Shown here: positions 1 to 11,982 of the stretch, one piece after another
Position numbering within the stretch: position 1 is the first letter of the stretch
How the letters are laid out: every line of letters starts with the position of its first letter
DNA from: CAIWHR01 sp963741355
Lineage (GTDB): Bacteria; Pseudomonadota; Gammaproteobacteria; Burkholderiales; Casimicrobiaceae
Length of the DNA stretch: 64,000 nucleotides
Direction of reading: 5' to 3'
Assembly (NCBI GenBank): GCA_963741355.1
Contig: CAVUIG010000013.1
Span: 1 to 64,000 of the forward strand
Program-made: the position numbers and the translations under genes
The notes under the pieces: generated by a model
Told to the model about the DNA's origin: nothing
Databases searched by the model: none
Seen by the model: only the letters and a program-made list of their open reading frames with translations

Positions 1-100
1 ACGCCATGCAGATGCAAGTGGTCGATCAAACGACTTGAGTGATCCGACCCTTAGTGAGCTGCACCTTTGCCGCAGGTTCGGTTCGCAACACGACCCTGAA

Positions 101-150
101 CGACCGCTTATGGCCGAAAGTGGAGTCTCGTTGACTCTTAACACGCGCGC
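101..150. repeat. Possible degenerate intergenic repeat motif
   Basis: The 200 bases before msbA hold no convincing gene. At 111-124 the sequence TGGCCGAAAGTGGA lies next to ACGACC-type words. From memory this resembles short degenerate motifs that recur between genes in many proteobacteria. Only this copy is visible here, so calling it a repeat is recall rather than something the sequence proves. Confidence 0.2.
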
Positions 151-201
151 GGGATCGCAAACCGGCGATCACGCTCCCTGAGTTGGAGCGGTTTCGAGCG
201 T

Positions 202-1923
<1,722 letters not shown>

Positions 1924-2105
1924 AGGAGCGGTGTCGAGGAGGGGGAAAAGCGCCGCAGCGCCGGCCGGAGTCCGCAGCGATTATATCGGAGCCTCCGCGA
2001 TCCGCGCCCGCGGCGGACGGCCGGGTCACTCGCGTCCGCTATAATCGACCGCTTGCCGTCGCGCCCCCGACGGGCCCCTCGCACCGCGGCGAATCCTCCC
2101 AGAGC

Positions 2106-2414
2106 ATGAGCTACTACCAGCATCACGTCTTCTTCTGCTGCAACCAGCGCGACGCTCCTGAGGCCTGCTGCGCGAACCATGGCGCCGCCGCGCTCGCCGC
2201 GTACGCGAAGGACCGGATCAAGGCGCTCGGCCAGAGCGGCAAGGGTCGCGTCCGGATCAATCGCGCCGGTTGCCTCGATCGTTGCGAAGAGGGTCCGATC
2301 ATCGTGGTCTACCCCGAAGGCGTGTGGTACACCTACGTCGACCGCTCGGACATCGACGAGATCATCGACCGCCACATTCTCAAGGGCGAGATCGTCGAAA
2401 GGCTGCGCATTTGA
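2106..2414 (+). CDS. Thioredoxin-like [2Fe-2S] ferredoxin
   Basis: A 102-aa protein of the COG3411 thioredoxin-like ferredoxin family, related to the iron-sulfur domains of NuoE and hydrogenase subunits. Six cysteines are visible: 11-12, 21-22, and 56 and 60 in the GCLDRC motif. Cluster-ligand positions are normally one near the N-terminus and the C-x3-C pair at the end. It is probably a cytosolic electron carrier with no defined partner. The last base pairs overlap the next gene: its TTG start at 2411 shares bases with this TGA stop, which suggests translational coupling. Confidence 0.8.
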   Translation: MSYYQHHVFFCCNQRDAPEACCANHGAAALAAYAKDRIKALGQSGKGRVRINRAGCLDRCEEGPIIVVYPEGVWYTYVDRSDIDEIIDRHILKGEIVERLRI

Positions 2415-3058
2415 CGCCGCGTCTCACCCAGCGGCTCGTCATCGACGGCCCCGCGGGCGACCTGGAGGTGGTCGTCAACACGCCCGAGGTCGCAGCGCCG
2501 CGCGGCATCGCGCTCATCGCGCATCCGCACCCGCAGCAGGGCGGCACGCTCGACAACAAGGTCGCACAGACGCTTGCGAAGACCTTCTTCGGACTGGGTT
2601 ACGTGAGCACGCGCTTCAATTTCCGCGGCGTCGGCCGTTCGCAGGGAGCTTTCGACGACGGCGATGGCGAGACCGACGACGCGCGCGCCGCGCTTCACTA
2701 CGCGCAGCAGCGCTTCGGCCGGCCCGATCCGCTGCCCGTCGTGCTGGCGGGATTCTCGTTCGGGACGTTCGTGCAGACACGTCTTTCCGGCGAGATCGCC
2801 GCCGAGCGGCTCGTGCTGGTCGCGCCGGCCGTGCAGCGTTTCAGCGCAACCGCCGTCGCGCCCGACACGATCGTCGTTCACGGCGAGGAGGACGACGTCG
2901 TGCCGCTCGCCGACGTGCTCGCGTGGGCACGGCCGCAGGCGCTGCCGGTCACCGTGTTTCCCGGCTGCGGCCACTTCTTCCACGGTCGGCTGCCGCAGCT
3001 GCAATCGGTGATCGGCGGAATGTGGCACGGTCCCGCGCAACGGATTCCCGGCGAATGA
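2411..3058 (+). CDS. Alpha/beta hydrolase (COG2945 type)
   Basis: Serine hydrolase of about 215 aa with the nucleophile motif GFSFGT, an oxyanion-loop-like AHPHPQQGGT near the N-terminus, a likely acid in EEDDVVPL and a late histidine in GCGHFFHG. This pattern fits the COG2945 family, whose substrates are unknown. I chose the TTG at 2411, overlapping the previous stop, because homology-like sequence begins immediately after it; upstream in-frame sequence is arginine-rich shadow. Its TGA overlaps the ATG of the ABC ATPase (ATGA at 3055-3058), so the ferredoxin, hydrolase and ABC genes look like one transcript. Confidence 0.8.
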   Translation: MTPRLTQRLVIDGPAGDLEVVVNTPEVAAPRGIALIAHPHPQQGGTLDNKVAQTLAKTFFGLGYVSTRFNFRGVGRSQGAFDDGDGETDDARAALHYAQQRFGRPDPLPVVLAGFSFGTFVQTRLSGEIAAERLVLVAPAVQRFSATAVAPDTIVVHGEEDDVVPLADVLAWARPQALPVTVFPGCGHFFHGRLPQLQSVIGGMWHGPAQRIPGE

Positions 3059-4041
3059 ATGCTCCGCTGCCGGACGCTCGGCCCCGCGCGACGCCCGCCG
3101 GCGCGTCGACAGCTGAGGCCGGCGCGCGCGACGTCGTGCTGCGGGTCGCGGAGCTCCGCAAGTTCTACGGCGCGAACGAGGTCGTGCGCGGGCTCTCCTT
3201 CGAGATCCGGCGCGGCGAATGCTTCGCGCTGCTCGGCCCCAACGGGGCGGGCAAGACCACGACGCTTCGCTGCTGCCTCGGGCTCATCGATCCCGATGGC
3301 GGCACGATCGAGATGGTCGGCGAGCGCGTGCCCGAGGCCGCCCGGGTCGCCCGCATCCGCGTGGGCGTCGTGCCGCAGGTCGACAACCTCGATCCGGATT
3401 TCACCGTCGCCGAGAACCTCCGCATCTACGGCCGCTATTTCGACGTCGATCGCGCGACGCTCGCCGCGCGCATCCCGAAGCTGCTCGAATTCGCCGGGCT
3501 GGGCGGCAAGGAGAAAATGGGAATCCGGATGCTGTCGGGCGGGATGAAGCGGCGCCTCACGCTCGCGCGAGCGCTCGTCAACGACCCCGAGCTCCTGATC
3601 CTCGACGAGCCGACGACCGGGCTCGATCCGCAGGCGCGCCATCTCATCTGGGACGGGCTTCGCCAGCTGCTCTCGCAGGGAAAGACGATCCTGCTCACCA
3701 CGCATTTCATGGACGAGGCGGAGCGCCTCGCGACGCGCCTCGCCGTGATCGACCACGGGACGATGATCGCCTGCGACACGCCGCGCGCGCTCATCGACGC
3801 CGAAGTCGAGCCCGAAGTGATCGAGGTGTTCGGCGACGACGCGCGCGCGTGGGCCGGTGCGCAGGGACGCGCGCTGTCGACCCGCCTCGAGCTCGCCGGC
3901 GAGACGGCGTTCTGCTACGCGACCGACCCGCGCCCCCTGCTTGCGGCGCTCGCCAACGCGCCCGGCGTGCGCTACCTGCACCGGCCGGCGAACCTCGAGG
4001 ACCTCTTCATCAAGCTCACCGGGCGCGAGCTGCGCGACTGA
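3055..4041 (+). CDS. NodI-type ABC transporter ATPase
   Basis: ATP-binding subunit of an ABC-2 exporter, 328 aa. Walker A is GPNGAGKTT, the signature is LSGGMKRR, and Walker B is LLILDEPTTGLD. The C-terminal extension ending FIKLTGRELRD is typical of the NodI/CcmA group (DrrA-like). NodI and NodJ export lipochitin oligosaccharides in rhizobia, but close relatives occur in many non-nodulating Betaproteobacteria, where the substrate is unknown, perhaps a glycolipid. The start ATG overlaps the hydrolase stop by 4 bases, and the permease starts 11 bases downstream. Confidence 0.85.
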   Translation: MNAPLPDARPRATPAGASTAEAGARDVVLRVAELRKFYGANEVVRGLSFEIRRGECFALLGPNGAGKTTTLRCCLGLIDPDGGTIEMVGERVPEAARVARIRVGVVPQVDNLDPDFTVAENLRIYGRYFDVDRATLAARIPKLLEFAGLGGKEKMGIRMLSGGMKRRLTLARALVNDPELLILDEPTTGLDPQARHLIWDGLRQLLSQGKTILLTTHFMDEAERLATRLAVIDHGTMIACDTPRALIDAEVEPEVIEVFGDDARAWAGAQGRALSTRLELAGETAFCYATDPRPLLAALANAPGVRYLHRPANLEDLFIKLTGRELRD

Positions 4042-4052
4042 AGGATCCGGTC

Positions 4053-4841
4053 ATGGATGCCGCCCGACTCTTCAGGCCCCCCGAGCTTTCGCTGCGCTGG
4101 ATCGCGGTGTGGCAGCGCAACCTGCTCGTCTGGAAGAAGCTCGCGATCGCGAGCGTGCTCGGCAACATCGCCGATCCCCTGCTCTACATGGTCGCGCTGG
4201 GCTACGGCATCGGCGCGTTCGTCCCCGAGGTCGGCGGCATGAAGTACATCGCGTTCATCGGCACCGGCATGGTGTGCCAGAGCGCGATGTTCACGTCGAG
4301 CTTCGAGGCGATGTACTCGGCGTTCTCGCGGATGCACGTGCAGCGGACCTGGGAGGCGATCATCAACGCGCCGCTGTCGCTCGACGACGTGATGCTCGCC
4401 GAATGGATCTGGACCGCGTCGAAGGCGGTCGTCTCGACGGCGGCGATCCTCGCGGTGATCGTGGCGCTGGGCTTCGGCCATTCATGGCTCGCGCTGTGGA
4501 TCGTGCCGCTGGGATTCGCCGTGGGGCTCACGTTCGGCGCGCTCGGCCTCGTGATGAACGCGCTCGCGCCGAGCTACGATTTCTTCACCTACTTCTTCAC
4601 GCTGGTCCTGACCCCCATGCTGCTCCTGTGCGGCGTGTTCTTTCCGGTCGACCAGATGCCGGCGTGGCTGCAGGGCATCGCCGCGTTCCTGCCGCTGAAG
4701 CATGCGGTTGACCTCGCGCGGCCGCTCGTCGCGGGCGTCGTGCCGGGCAACATCGTGCTGCACGTCGCGGTGCTGCTCGCCTACGGCGTCGCCGCGTACT
4801 ACGTCGCGCTGGTGCTCACCCGGCGCCGCCTGCTCAAATGA
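4053..4841 (+). CDS. NodJ-type ABC-2 permease
   Basis: Integral membrane subunit of 262 aa, the standard NodJ length, with about six transmembrane segments and the ABC-2 C-terminal motif region (FFPVDQMPAWLQ, then PLKHAVDLARP). It should pair with the ATPase just upstream to form an inner-membrane exporter. Its TGA overlaps the ATG of the RNA methyltransferase at 4838. No nodulation genes are present around it, so a role in symbiosis is not supported. Confidence 0.85.
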   Translation: MDAARLFRPPELSLRWIAVWQRNLLVWKKLAIASVLGNIADPLLYMVALGYGIGAFVPEVGGMKYIAFIGTGMVCQSAMFTSSFEAMYSAFSRMHVQRTWEAIINAPLSLDDVMLAEWIWTASKAVVSTAAILAVIVALGFGHSWLALWIVPLGFAVGLTFGALGLVMNALAPSYDFFTYFFTLVLTPMLLLCGVFFPVDQMPAWLQGIAAFLPLKHAVDLARPLVAGVVPGNIVLHVAVLLAYGVAAYYVALVLTRRRLLK

Positions 4842-6014
4842 CCGAGCGCTTCTTCGCGCCCTGCCCGCGCGGTCTCGAGGCACCGCTCGCGGCCGAGCTC
4901 GCGGCGCAGGGCGCGCAGTTCGTCGCGCCGGCCGAAGGCGGCGCGAGCTTTTCGGGCGAGCTCGATCTCGCGTACCGCGCCAACCTCGAGTCCCGTCTTG
5001 CGAGCCGAATCCTGTGGCAGGTCGCCCACGGCCGCTGCCGCAACGAGAACGAGCTCTACGCGCTCGCCAAGGGCGTGCAGTGGGGCGCGCACTTCAACGT
5101 CGACCGGACGCTGCGCGTCGACGTCGCGGCGACCCACTCGCCGCTGCCGAGCCTCGAATTCGCGACGCTCAAGATCAAGGATGCGGTGTGCGACCGCTTC
5201 CGCGACGACGCCGGGCGGCGCCCGTCGGTCGCGAAGCTCAAGCCCGACGTCAGGGTGCACGCGTTCCTCACCGAGCGCGAGGCGACGCTCTATCTCGACA
5301 CGTCGGGCGAGGCGCTGTTCAAGCGCGGCTACCGGCGCGACGCGGAGGGCGCGCCGCTGCGCGAGAATCTCGCGGCGGGATTGATCGCGCTGTCCGGGTG
5401 GACGCCGGATGCGCCGCTGCTCGACCCGATGTGCGGCAGCGGAACGATCGCGATCGAGGCTGCGCTCATCGCCGCCGACCGTGCGCCCGGCCTCGCGCGG
5501 ACGTTCGGCTTCCAGAAGCTCTCGCTGGTTCGACGGGCCGACGTGGCAGCGGCTGCGCCAGCGTGCGCACGATCGCGTGCGCCCCGCACCGGCGTCGAGT
5601 GAAATATTTGCAAGCGATACCGCCGCGGCCGCGCTCACGCATTGCCGCGGCAATGCGGCGATGGCCGGAGTCGCCGGCTGGATCGAAATCGCGCAGGCCG
5701 ACGTGCTGACGCGCGCGGCGCCGGCCGCGCACGGCATACTGATCGCGAATCCGCCGTACGGCCTTCGCCTGGGCGACGATGCGGCGCTCGCGGCGTTCTA
5801 CCCGAAACTCGGCGATGCGCTGAAGCAGCGCTTTCCCGGCTGGACCGCCTGCCTTCTCACGGGCGACCTGCGGCTCGCCAAGCTGATCGGATTGAAGCCG
5901 TCGAAGAAGACCCCACTATTCAACGGGAATATCGATTGCCGGCTGTTCCGCTTCGAGATCGTCGCGGGACCCCATGCCCGAAGCGCGCGTTCAGCCCAGG
6001 TCGGCGCGAAGTGA
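4838..6014 (+). CDS. THUMP-domain RNA methyltransferase (RlmL-like), frameshifted
   Basis: Class I SAM-dependent guanine-N2 RNA methyltransferase of the COG0116 family, which includes E. coli RlmL acting on 23S rRNA. The N-terminal half carries a THUMP-type RNA-binding domain and ends with the SAM motif LLDPMCGSGT. The catalytic motif IANPPYG lies in the second half. The reading frame breaks near 5525: the first frame runs to a stop at 5602, while conserved sequence continues in the +1 frame to 6014. Removing one C near 5525 gives a smooth GFQKLSWFDGPTW join. The full product would be about 391 aa. The target nucleotide cannot be assigned. Confidence 0.8.
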
Positions 6015-6064
6015 TAGAATCGTCGCGTCGCGCAGCAAGCGGCACGACACACCGCAGGCCCACG

Positions 6065-6266
6065 ATGTTCCTTCCCTCCCGTCACTACGAATCCGAGCAG
6101 GCGATCTTTCTGCGCAAGCTGCAGGAGGACCGGCCGCAACTCGCGGAGGACAAGCGCGCAGGACGCGCGATCTGGTGGGACAAGCGTCCGCAGGAGCTCG
6201 CGCAAGCGCGAGCAGATGGACGAGGCGCGGCTGCCTATGCCGGCCTACGTGTACCAGCCGGACTGA
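6065..6266 (+). CDS. DUF3460 family small protein, frameshifted
   Basis: Small protein of about 66 aa of a family I know mainly from Betaproteobacteria, function unknown. It begins MFLPSRHYESEQAIFLRKL and contains the family-like AGRAIWWDK stretch. The expected C-terminus, MPAYVYQPD followed by TGA at 6264-6266, is in the +1 frame. Dropping one base near 6199 joins the two parts and gives a product of normal length. It sits between the methyltransferase and the acetyltransferase in the same direction. Confidence 0.7.
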
Positions 6267-6305
6267 CGGCCTTTTCACGCACGCTGCCGGCGAGCCCGCC
6301 CGAGC

Positions 6306-6878
6306 ATGAACCTCGACACCGCCCTCGGCACGAACGGCGACTCCGCCACGCACGGCGACCAGTGGCGCGTGCGCTTCGCGCCGCTCGCGCAGGATGACCT
6401 TCCGCTGCTGCACCGCTGGCTGAACGCGCCGCATGTGGTGGCCGGTTATTCGCGCGTGCCGACGACCGCCGAGGAAATCGCCGCGAAGTACGGCCCCCGC
6501 ATCGCGGGATCGGAGCCGGTGCGCGGCTACGTGGCGTCCGTCGATGGCAAGCCGATCGGGTACGTGCAGGTCTACCGCGTCGCCGACTTTCCCGCCTACC
6601 TCGCCGCCGTCGGCGATGCCGGCGACGATGCGGCGATCGACGTGCTGATCGGCGAAATCGAATATACCGGGCGCGGGCTCGGCCGGCGCGTCATCGCCGC
6701 GGCCGTCGACGAGATCGTGTGGCCGGTGTTCGGCGCGCGGCGCTGCTACGCCTGTCCCCGGCACGACAACGTCTCGTCGGTCCGCGCATTCATGAAGGCG
6801 GGTTTCCGCGCATTGCGGCCGATCGACGTCGCCGACGGCGAGCGCGAGCTTTTGATGCAGCGCGAGCGCCCCGGCTAA
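6306..6878 (+). CDS. GNAT N-acetyltransferase, AAC(6')-like fold
   Basis: Acetyltransferase of 190 aa. The acetyl-CoA-binding region reads EIEYTGRGLGRRVI (around residues 118-131), a slightly altered version of the usual Q/R-x-x-G-x-G/A loop, and the later NVSSVRAFMKAGFRALRP is a typical GNAT C-terminal strand-helix. Overall resemblance is to the Acetyltransf_8/aminoglycoside 6'-acetyltransferase-like group. That group contains many housekeeping members, so a resistance role is not implied. The substrate is unknown. Confidence 0.75.
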   Translation: MNLDTALGTNGDSATHGDQWRVRFAPLAQDDLPLLHRWLNAPHVVAGYSRVPTTAEEIAAKYGPRIAGSEPVRGYVASVDGKPIGYVQVYRVADFPAYLAAVGDAGDDAAIDVLIGEIEYTGRGLGRRVIAAAVDEIVWPVFGARRCYACPRHDNVSSVRAFMKAGFRALRPIDVADGERELLMQRERPG

Positions 6879-7045
6879 TCAGCCGGCATCCGGCATGTCC
6901 CGCGCGGCGGGCCGTCAGAAATCGTCGCGAGGAGGCCGGGATGCGAGGCGCGGGGGCGAGAAACCGGAGCGTACACGGCAGTACGTGAGGATTTCGCGCC
7001 GACGCGCAACGAAGAACCGGCCCGCAGCAGATTTATGACGGTCCG

Positions 7046-8430
7046 CTATCTTTCGTCGGTCTTGATCTCGACGTACGCGCGATCGCGCGTCTGCCGCAGC
7101 CAGTCCTGGAACATCTCGTCGGACTTGCGCTGGCGCAGCGCCTGGCGCGCCTGGTCGCGCTTGCGCTCGGCGGTGATGTCCTGCGTCCGGCGTCCGGTCA
7201 CCTGGATCACGTGCCAGCCGAACGTGCGTGCGCACCGGCGGCGAGAGCTCGTCGATCTTGAGCGCGTTCATCGCCTGCTCGAAGGCCGGCACCGTGTCCC
7301 CGGGCGACACCCACCCGAGGTCGCCTCCCTTGGCGGCGCTGCCGTCGTCGGAGCTGAGCTTCGCCTGATCCTCGAACTTGCTGCCGCCGCTGACGATGCG
7401 ATCGCGGATCCGCTCGATGCGCAGCTTCGCCTCGGAATCCGACACGATCTCGTTGACCTTGATCAGGATGTGGCGCGTATGCGTCTGCTCGACGATCGTC
7501 GGCGTGTCGCGGTTGCGCGTCTCCTGCACCTTGACGATGTGAAAGCCGTTCGCCGAGCGCAGCACGTCGGACACGTCGCCCGGCTTCATCGTGCGCACCT
7601 GCTCGGCGAACACCGTCGGCATCCGCGCCGCCGTTCGCCAGCCCAGCGAGCCGCCCTGCAGCGCGTCCTGCGCGTCGGAGAATCCCGCCGCGACCTGGGC
7701 GAAGTCGGCGCCGCCGCGGATCTGCTTCAGCGCATCCTCGGCACGCGCCCGCTTCACCTCGATCTGCTCGGGCGACGCCTGCTCCGGCACCAGGACGAGG
7801 ATGTGCGAAAGCCGGTACTCGACGTCGCCGCCCGCCTGCACGTTCTGCGTCGCGAGGAAGTTGTCGACCTCGGATTCGCTGACGGTGACGCGGCCGTCGA
7901 CGTCGCGCTCGCGCAGGCGCTGGACGATGATCTCGTTGCGGATGTCCTCGCGGAACTTCGCGTACGACGTCCCCTCCTTCTCGAGCGCCTTGCGGAACTC
8001 CTCGGGCGTCAGCTTGTTGTCCTGGGCGATCCGCGCGATCGTGCGCTCGACCTGCGTGTCGTCGACGCGCACGCCGGTCTCCTTCGCGAACTGCAGCAGC
8101 GCCCGCTCGGTGATGATCCGCTCCAGCACCTGCTTCTCGAGCGTGTCGGCGTTCGGCGGAGTCACGTTCTGCGTCTTCATCTGCGCGAGCGCAACCTGCT
8201 TCTGCTCGTCGATCTCGTACTGCGTGACCGCCTCGTCGTTGACGATCGCTACGACGCGGTCGAGCGTGATGGTGCCGCCCGCGCGCACGGGTGCTGGACG
8301 GCTGCACGATGCGCGGAGAGGGCGTACGGACGGGCGCCGGAGCGCTTTGCGCCGCCGCGGTGGCGGCGGCCATTGCTGTGGCGAGCGCCATTGCGGCGAC
8401 GGCGGCGCGCGCGAATCGACATTCGGACAT
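7046..8430 (-). CDS. surA: SurA periplasmic chaperone / peptidyl-prolyl isomerase, two frameshifts
   Basis: Periplasmic chaperone for outer-membrane proteins including LptD. The N-terminus (MSECRFARAAV, then an alanine-rich core ending AAAQSA) is a signal peptide. The chaperone domain begins LDRVVAIVNDEAVTQYEID and is followed by two parvulin domains, the first containing VEYRLSHILVLVP and the second HTRHILIKVNEI. The frame is broken near 8285, between signal peptide and mature protein, and near 7225; removing one base at each restores the family sequence. The true C-terminus is RAYVEIKTDER with a TAG at 7046-7048. It follows lptD with 9 bases between them, the common lptD-surA arrangement. 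Confidence 0.9.
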
Positions 8431-8439
8431 GCGAGGCCT

Positions 8440-10810
8440 CTAGAACTCGGTGAAATCGCTGTAACGTTCGCGAAGACCGATCGTCGGATCGTTGGTCTTC
8501 TGATAGCCGGGGATGCTGCGGCGCAGGAGATCGAGCGGATTGGTGCCGAATCGGGCGAGCCCATTGAGCTCGATCTGCGCGTAAACGGAGTTGGTCGTCG
8601 TCTGCGTCGTCGTCGTGAGCCGCTGGCCGACCAGCCGCAACGTCCAGCACCCGGCATTGTACTCGATGCCGGCCACGGCCTCCAGCGTCTTGTTGTCGAT
8701 CAGCGAATAGTTCCAGCGTCCCAGAAGGGTCAAGGCGCCGTCGATCGGCCATTGCGCCGACACGTCGAACTGCTTCAGCGGCGCGGGCAGGCCGCTCTCG
8801 TCCACCAGCAGCCGGGAATACCGGTAGACGACGTTGACGACTTTTCCTATGGCGGGCGTGTAGCGCACCGCGGCGTCGAGCTTCTCGGTCTGCGACGTGT
8901 CGAAGTTGTATTGCCAAAGCCCGGAAAGCGCCCAGACGTCGGACAGCCGCCCCTCGGCGCCGACCAGAAGGTCCGACGACGACGCCGAGCGCGGGACCTC
9001 GTTCAGCACCACCTGCTGCGCCTGGAAGTAGAACCGCTCGCCAAGCACGAGGCGCAGCCGCTCCGCCCCGGTGGCGGGATCGAGCAGCCGCGACGACAGC
9101 GCGAGCGTCAGCTGGTTCGCGTCGCCGATGCGGTCGTTGCCGAGATAGCGGTTGGGGCTGAAAAGCTGCGAGAAATTGTAGTCGTCGAGCGCGGTGTCGA
9201 AGATCGGCGCGGCGCTCTGGTTCTTGTACGGCACGTACACGTAGTACGCGCGCGGCTCGAGCGTCTGGATGAACTTGTCGCCGAGGAGATCCAGGTCGCG
9301 CTCGAACGTGAGGCCCGCGTCGACCGACGTGATCGGGATCACGTAGTCCTGGTGCGTGCGGTCGGGCGTCGCGTTGTCGAGCTCGTAGACGCGCGCGTGC
9401 ACACCCGCCTGCGCGTTGAAGAACCACGCCGCGCCCTGGCGCTGGAACCCGACGGTGGGCCACGCGTAGGCGCGCTGCCCCTCGACCAGCACCGGATTGC
9501 GAAAGTCCGCGTATTCGGCGTGCCCCGAAAACGTGAGCCCGGCCCAGTCGGTCTCCTGCAGCGACGCGTAGATCTGCGGCACGCGATTGTACGGGGGCGG
9601 CCCCGGCGGAACGTTGGGGTCGGCGAGAGTCTGGAACGCCTGTGCCTGCGCGATGACCTGCCAGGGACCGCTCGTGTAGGAGACGCCGCCCTGCCGCGGC
9701 AGCGTCGTCTGCGAGGTGAGCCCGACGTTGGTCCGACAGGTCGGAAAAATAAGTGTTGTCGGACACCTTGTTGAGATTCCAGAACGCGGCGAGTCCCGGC
9801 GCTTCGGCGAACGATTGGTTGTGCTTCCACGACAGCGCGTAGCGGTTCGTGCCGGTCTGGCGGTCGTGGTCGAGGTACGCGCCTTCGGCTTCGCCCTGCG
9901 CATTCTCGAACAGGTAGCGCCCCTGCGCGCCGATCTGCAGCCCGCGCTTGGTCATTTCGTGCGCGATCAGCGTCGCGTCGTAGTTCGGCGCGAGATTGAA
10001 GTAATACGGCTGCGCATATTCGAAGCCGCGGATGCCGGTCGACCCGATCACCGGCGTGAGGAACCCCGACTTGCGGTCGTTGGAAAGCGGAAAGTCGAGC
10101 CACGGCGTGTAGGCGACCGGCGTGCCGAGGAAATTGAGCGTGGCATCGTGCCCCGTGCCTTCCATTTTTGCCTTGTCGACGTCGAGCTCACCCATCCGGA
10201 TGTACCAATCCTCGCTCGGGGCGACGCACGTCGTGTAGCGCGCGGTGGTGATCTTGTATTGGTCCGGACCGACGAACACGAGTTCCGCGGCGCTGCCGCG
10301 TCCGCCCGTCTCGCCGACGAAGAACTGCGGCGTCGAGAAGAACCCCGTCTCGGTGTCGCGCTTGTAGCGAAGCTCCGGGCCGCTTATCCAGTCGATGCCG
10401 TGCCGGATGACGACATCCCCCTTCGCCCATACTTCCTGCTGCGTGAAATCGTAGCGGAGCCAGTCGGCGAGCACCGTGTCGCGCCGCGTGCGAAGCTCGA
10501 CCTTGCCGGTCGCCTCGACGTACTCATCACCCACGCCTTCGAGGCGATCGGCGCGCAGGAAGATCGCCGTGTCGCCGAACTCGATCGGCGCGAGCTTCAG
10601 CGGCACCGCCTGCGAGGGCGCGGTCCCCGGCGTCCGCGTGCCGGCCGGGCCCGGCGCGGACCCGCGCAGCGGCACCGGCACGAGCGCCGGCGCGAGCTTC
10701 AATTCCGGTTGCGGCAATGCGGTGTCCGCTTCGGCCGTCTGTCCGAGTGCGCGCGCCGGCGCGAGCGCGGACAGGATTGCCACCATCAGTAGGGACGGCC
10801 GGAGATTCAT
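8440..10810 (-). CDS. lptD: LptD LPS assembly outer-membrane protein, frameshifted
   Basis: Outer-membrane LPS translocon subunit, about 790 aa when repaired. A signal peptide (MNLRPSLLMVAILSALAPAR) precedes an OstA-type jellyroll domain (from about residue 75, FLRADRLEGVGDEYVEATG) and a long beta-barrel with alternating aromatic strands, ending in RYSDFTEF with a terminal phenylalanine. The frame breaks near 9735: sequence up to YFSDLSD is in one frame and NVGLTSQTTLPRQ onward in another; one extra base explains it. With surA it forms a minus-strand operon and is divergent from amgK-murU. Confidence 0.9.
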
Positions 10811-10946
10811 CTGGGAATGAAACGACGCTGCGGATCGCGATGGTAAGATGCCGCATTCTAACTTGATGCGCCGCGATTCCGGCCGCGAGGTCGCGAACGC
10901 GCGAAGCGGCGTCGCCGCCAGCCCCGCTCCGCTTCCACCGTCAACG

Positions 10947-11981
10947 ATGCCCGCGCCTCCGACGAGCGGCCGCGACCTGCGCCTCGACACGCTGACCGCG
11001 TGGACTGCCGGGATCCTCGGCACGCGCGAATTCAGCATCGCCCCGGCGTCGGCCGACGCGAGCTTCCGCCGCTATTTCCGGGTCGCCCCGGTCGCGCCGT
11101 GGCAGGGACGCGCGACGCTGATCGTGATGGACGCGCCGCCGCCCATGGAGGACTGCCGGCCGTTCGTGCATGTTGCGCGCCTGCTGCGCGAGGCCGGCGT
11201 CAACGCGCCGGAAATCCTCGCCGAAGACCTGCCGCGCGGATTCCTGCTGCAGAGCGATCTCGGTCCTCGCACCTATCTGTCCGCGCTCGACGACGCGAGC
11301 GCGCCGCCGCTTTATTCCGCCGCCATCGACGCGCTGATCCTGTGGCAGCGGGCGACGCGCTCGCACGAGCTCCCGCCGTACGACGAGGCGCTGCTCGCGC
11401 GCGAGCTCGACCTCTTTCCGGACTGGTACGTCGCACGTCATCTCGGCATCGGCCTGACGGAATCGCAGCGGGAAACGCTCGCCGCCGCCTTCCGGGCGAT
11501 CCTCGACAACAATCTGGCGCAGCCGCGCGTCTACGTGCATCGCGATTACCACTCGCGCAACCTGATGGTCTCGGATCCCAACCCGGGCGTGCTCGACTTC
11601 CAGGACGCGGTCATCGGCCCGATCACCTATGACCTGGTCTCGCTGCTGCGCGACGCGTACATCGCGTGGGACGAGGCGCGGGAGCAGGACTGGGCGGCGC
11701 GCTACTGGGAGCGCGCGCGAAGCGCCGGGCTGCCGGTCGGCGCCGATTTCGCGGCGTTCTGGCAGGATTTCGAATGGATGGGCGTGCAGCGCCAGCTCAA
11801 GGTGCTCGGCATCTTCGCGCGTCTCGCGTATCGCGACGGCAAGACCGTCTACCTCGCCGACATGCCGCGCGTGTTCGCCTACCTGCGCGCCGCGTGCGGC
11901 CGGTATCCGACGCTCGCGCCGCTGGCGGCGCTCCTCGACGCGCTGCACCAGCGGCGGCCGGTCGCGGGGTACACGGCCTGA
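10947..11981 (+). CDS. amgK: AmgK N-acetylmuramate/N-acetylglucosamine kinase
   Basis: Sugar kinase of the aminoglycoside-phosphotransferase fold, about 344 aa. It phosphorylates the anomeric position of N-acetylmuramate and N-acetylglucosamine in the MurU peptidoglycan-recycling bypass, which avoids de novo UDP-MurNAc synthesis. Catalytic motifs are VYVHRDYHSRNLM and VLDFQDAVIGP. I prefer the ATG at 10947; in-frame starts at 10848 or 10866 would add an unusual arginine/alanine-rich N-terminus and leave almost no room for a promoter before divergent lptD. murU follows one base after its stop. The same lptD/amgK/murU neighbourhood is known in Pseudomonas. Confidence 0.88.
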   Translation: MPAPPTSGRDLRLDTLTAWTAGILGTREFSIAPASADASFRRYFRVAPVAPWQGRATLIVMDAPPPMEDCRPFVHVARLLREAGVNAPEILAEDLPRGFLLQSDLGPRTYLSALDDASAPPLYSAAIDALILWQRATRSHELPPYDEALLARELDLFPDWYVARHLGIGLTESQRETLAAAFRAILDNNLAQPRVYVHRDYHSRNLMVSDPNPGVLDFQDAVIGPITYDLVSLLRDAYIAWDEAREQDWAARYWERARSAGLPVGADFAAFWQDFEWMGVQRQLKVLGIFARLAYRDGKTVYLADMPRVFAYLRAACGRYPTLAPLAALLDALHQRRPVAGYTA

Positions 11982-11982
11982 C

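Noticed and set aside
3055..4841. Nodulation genes nodI/nodJ as evidence of symbiosis
   Set aside because: Relatives of this ABC pair are common in non-nodulating Betaproteobacteria, and no other nod genes are near.
6306..6878. Aminoglycoside resistance gene
   Set aside because: Only the general AAC(6')-like fold is supported; there is no mobile context and the acetyl-CoA loop is generic.
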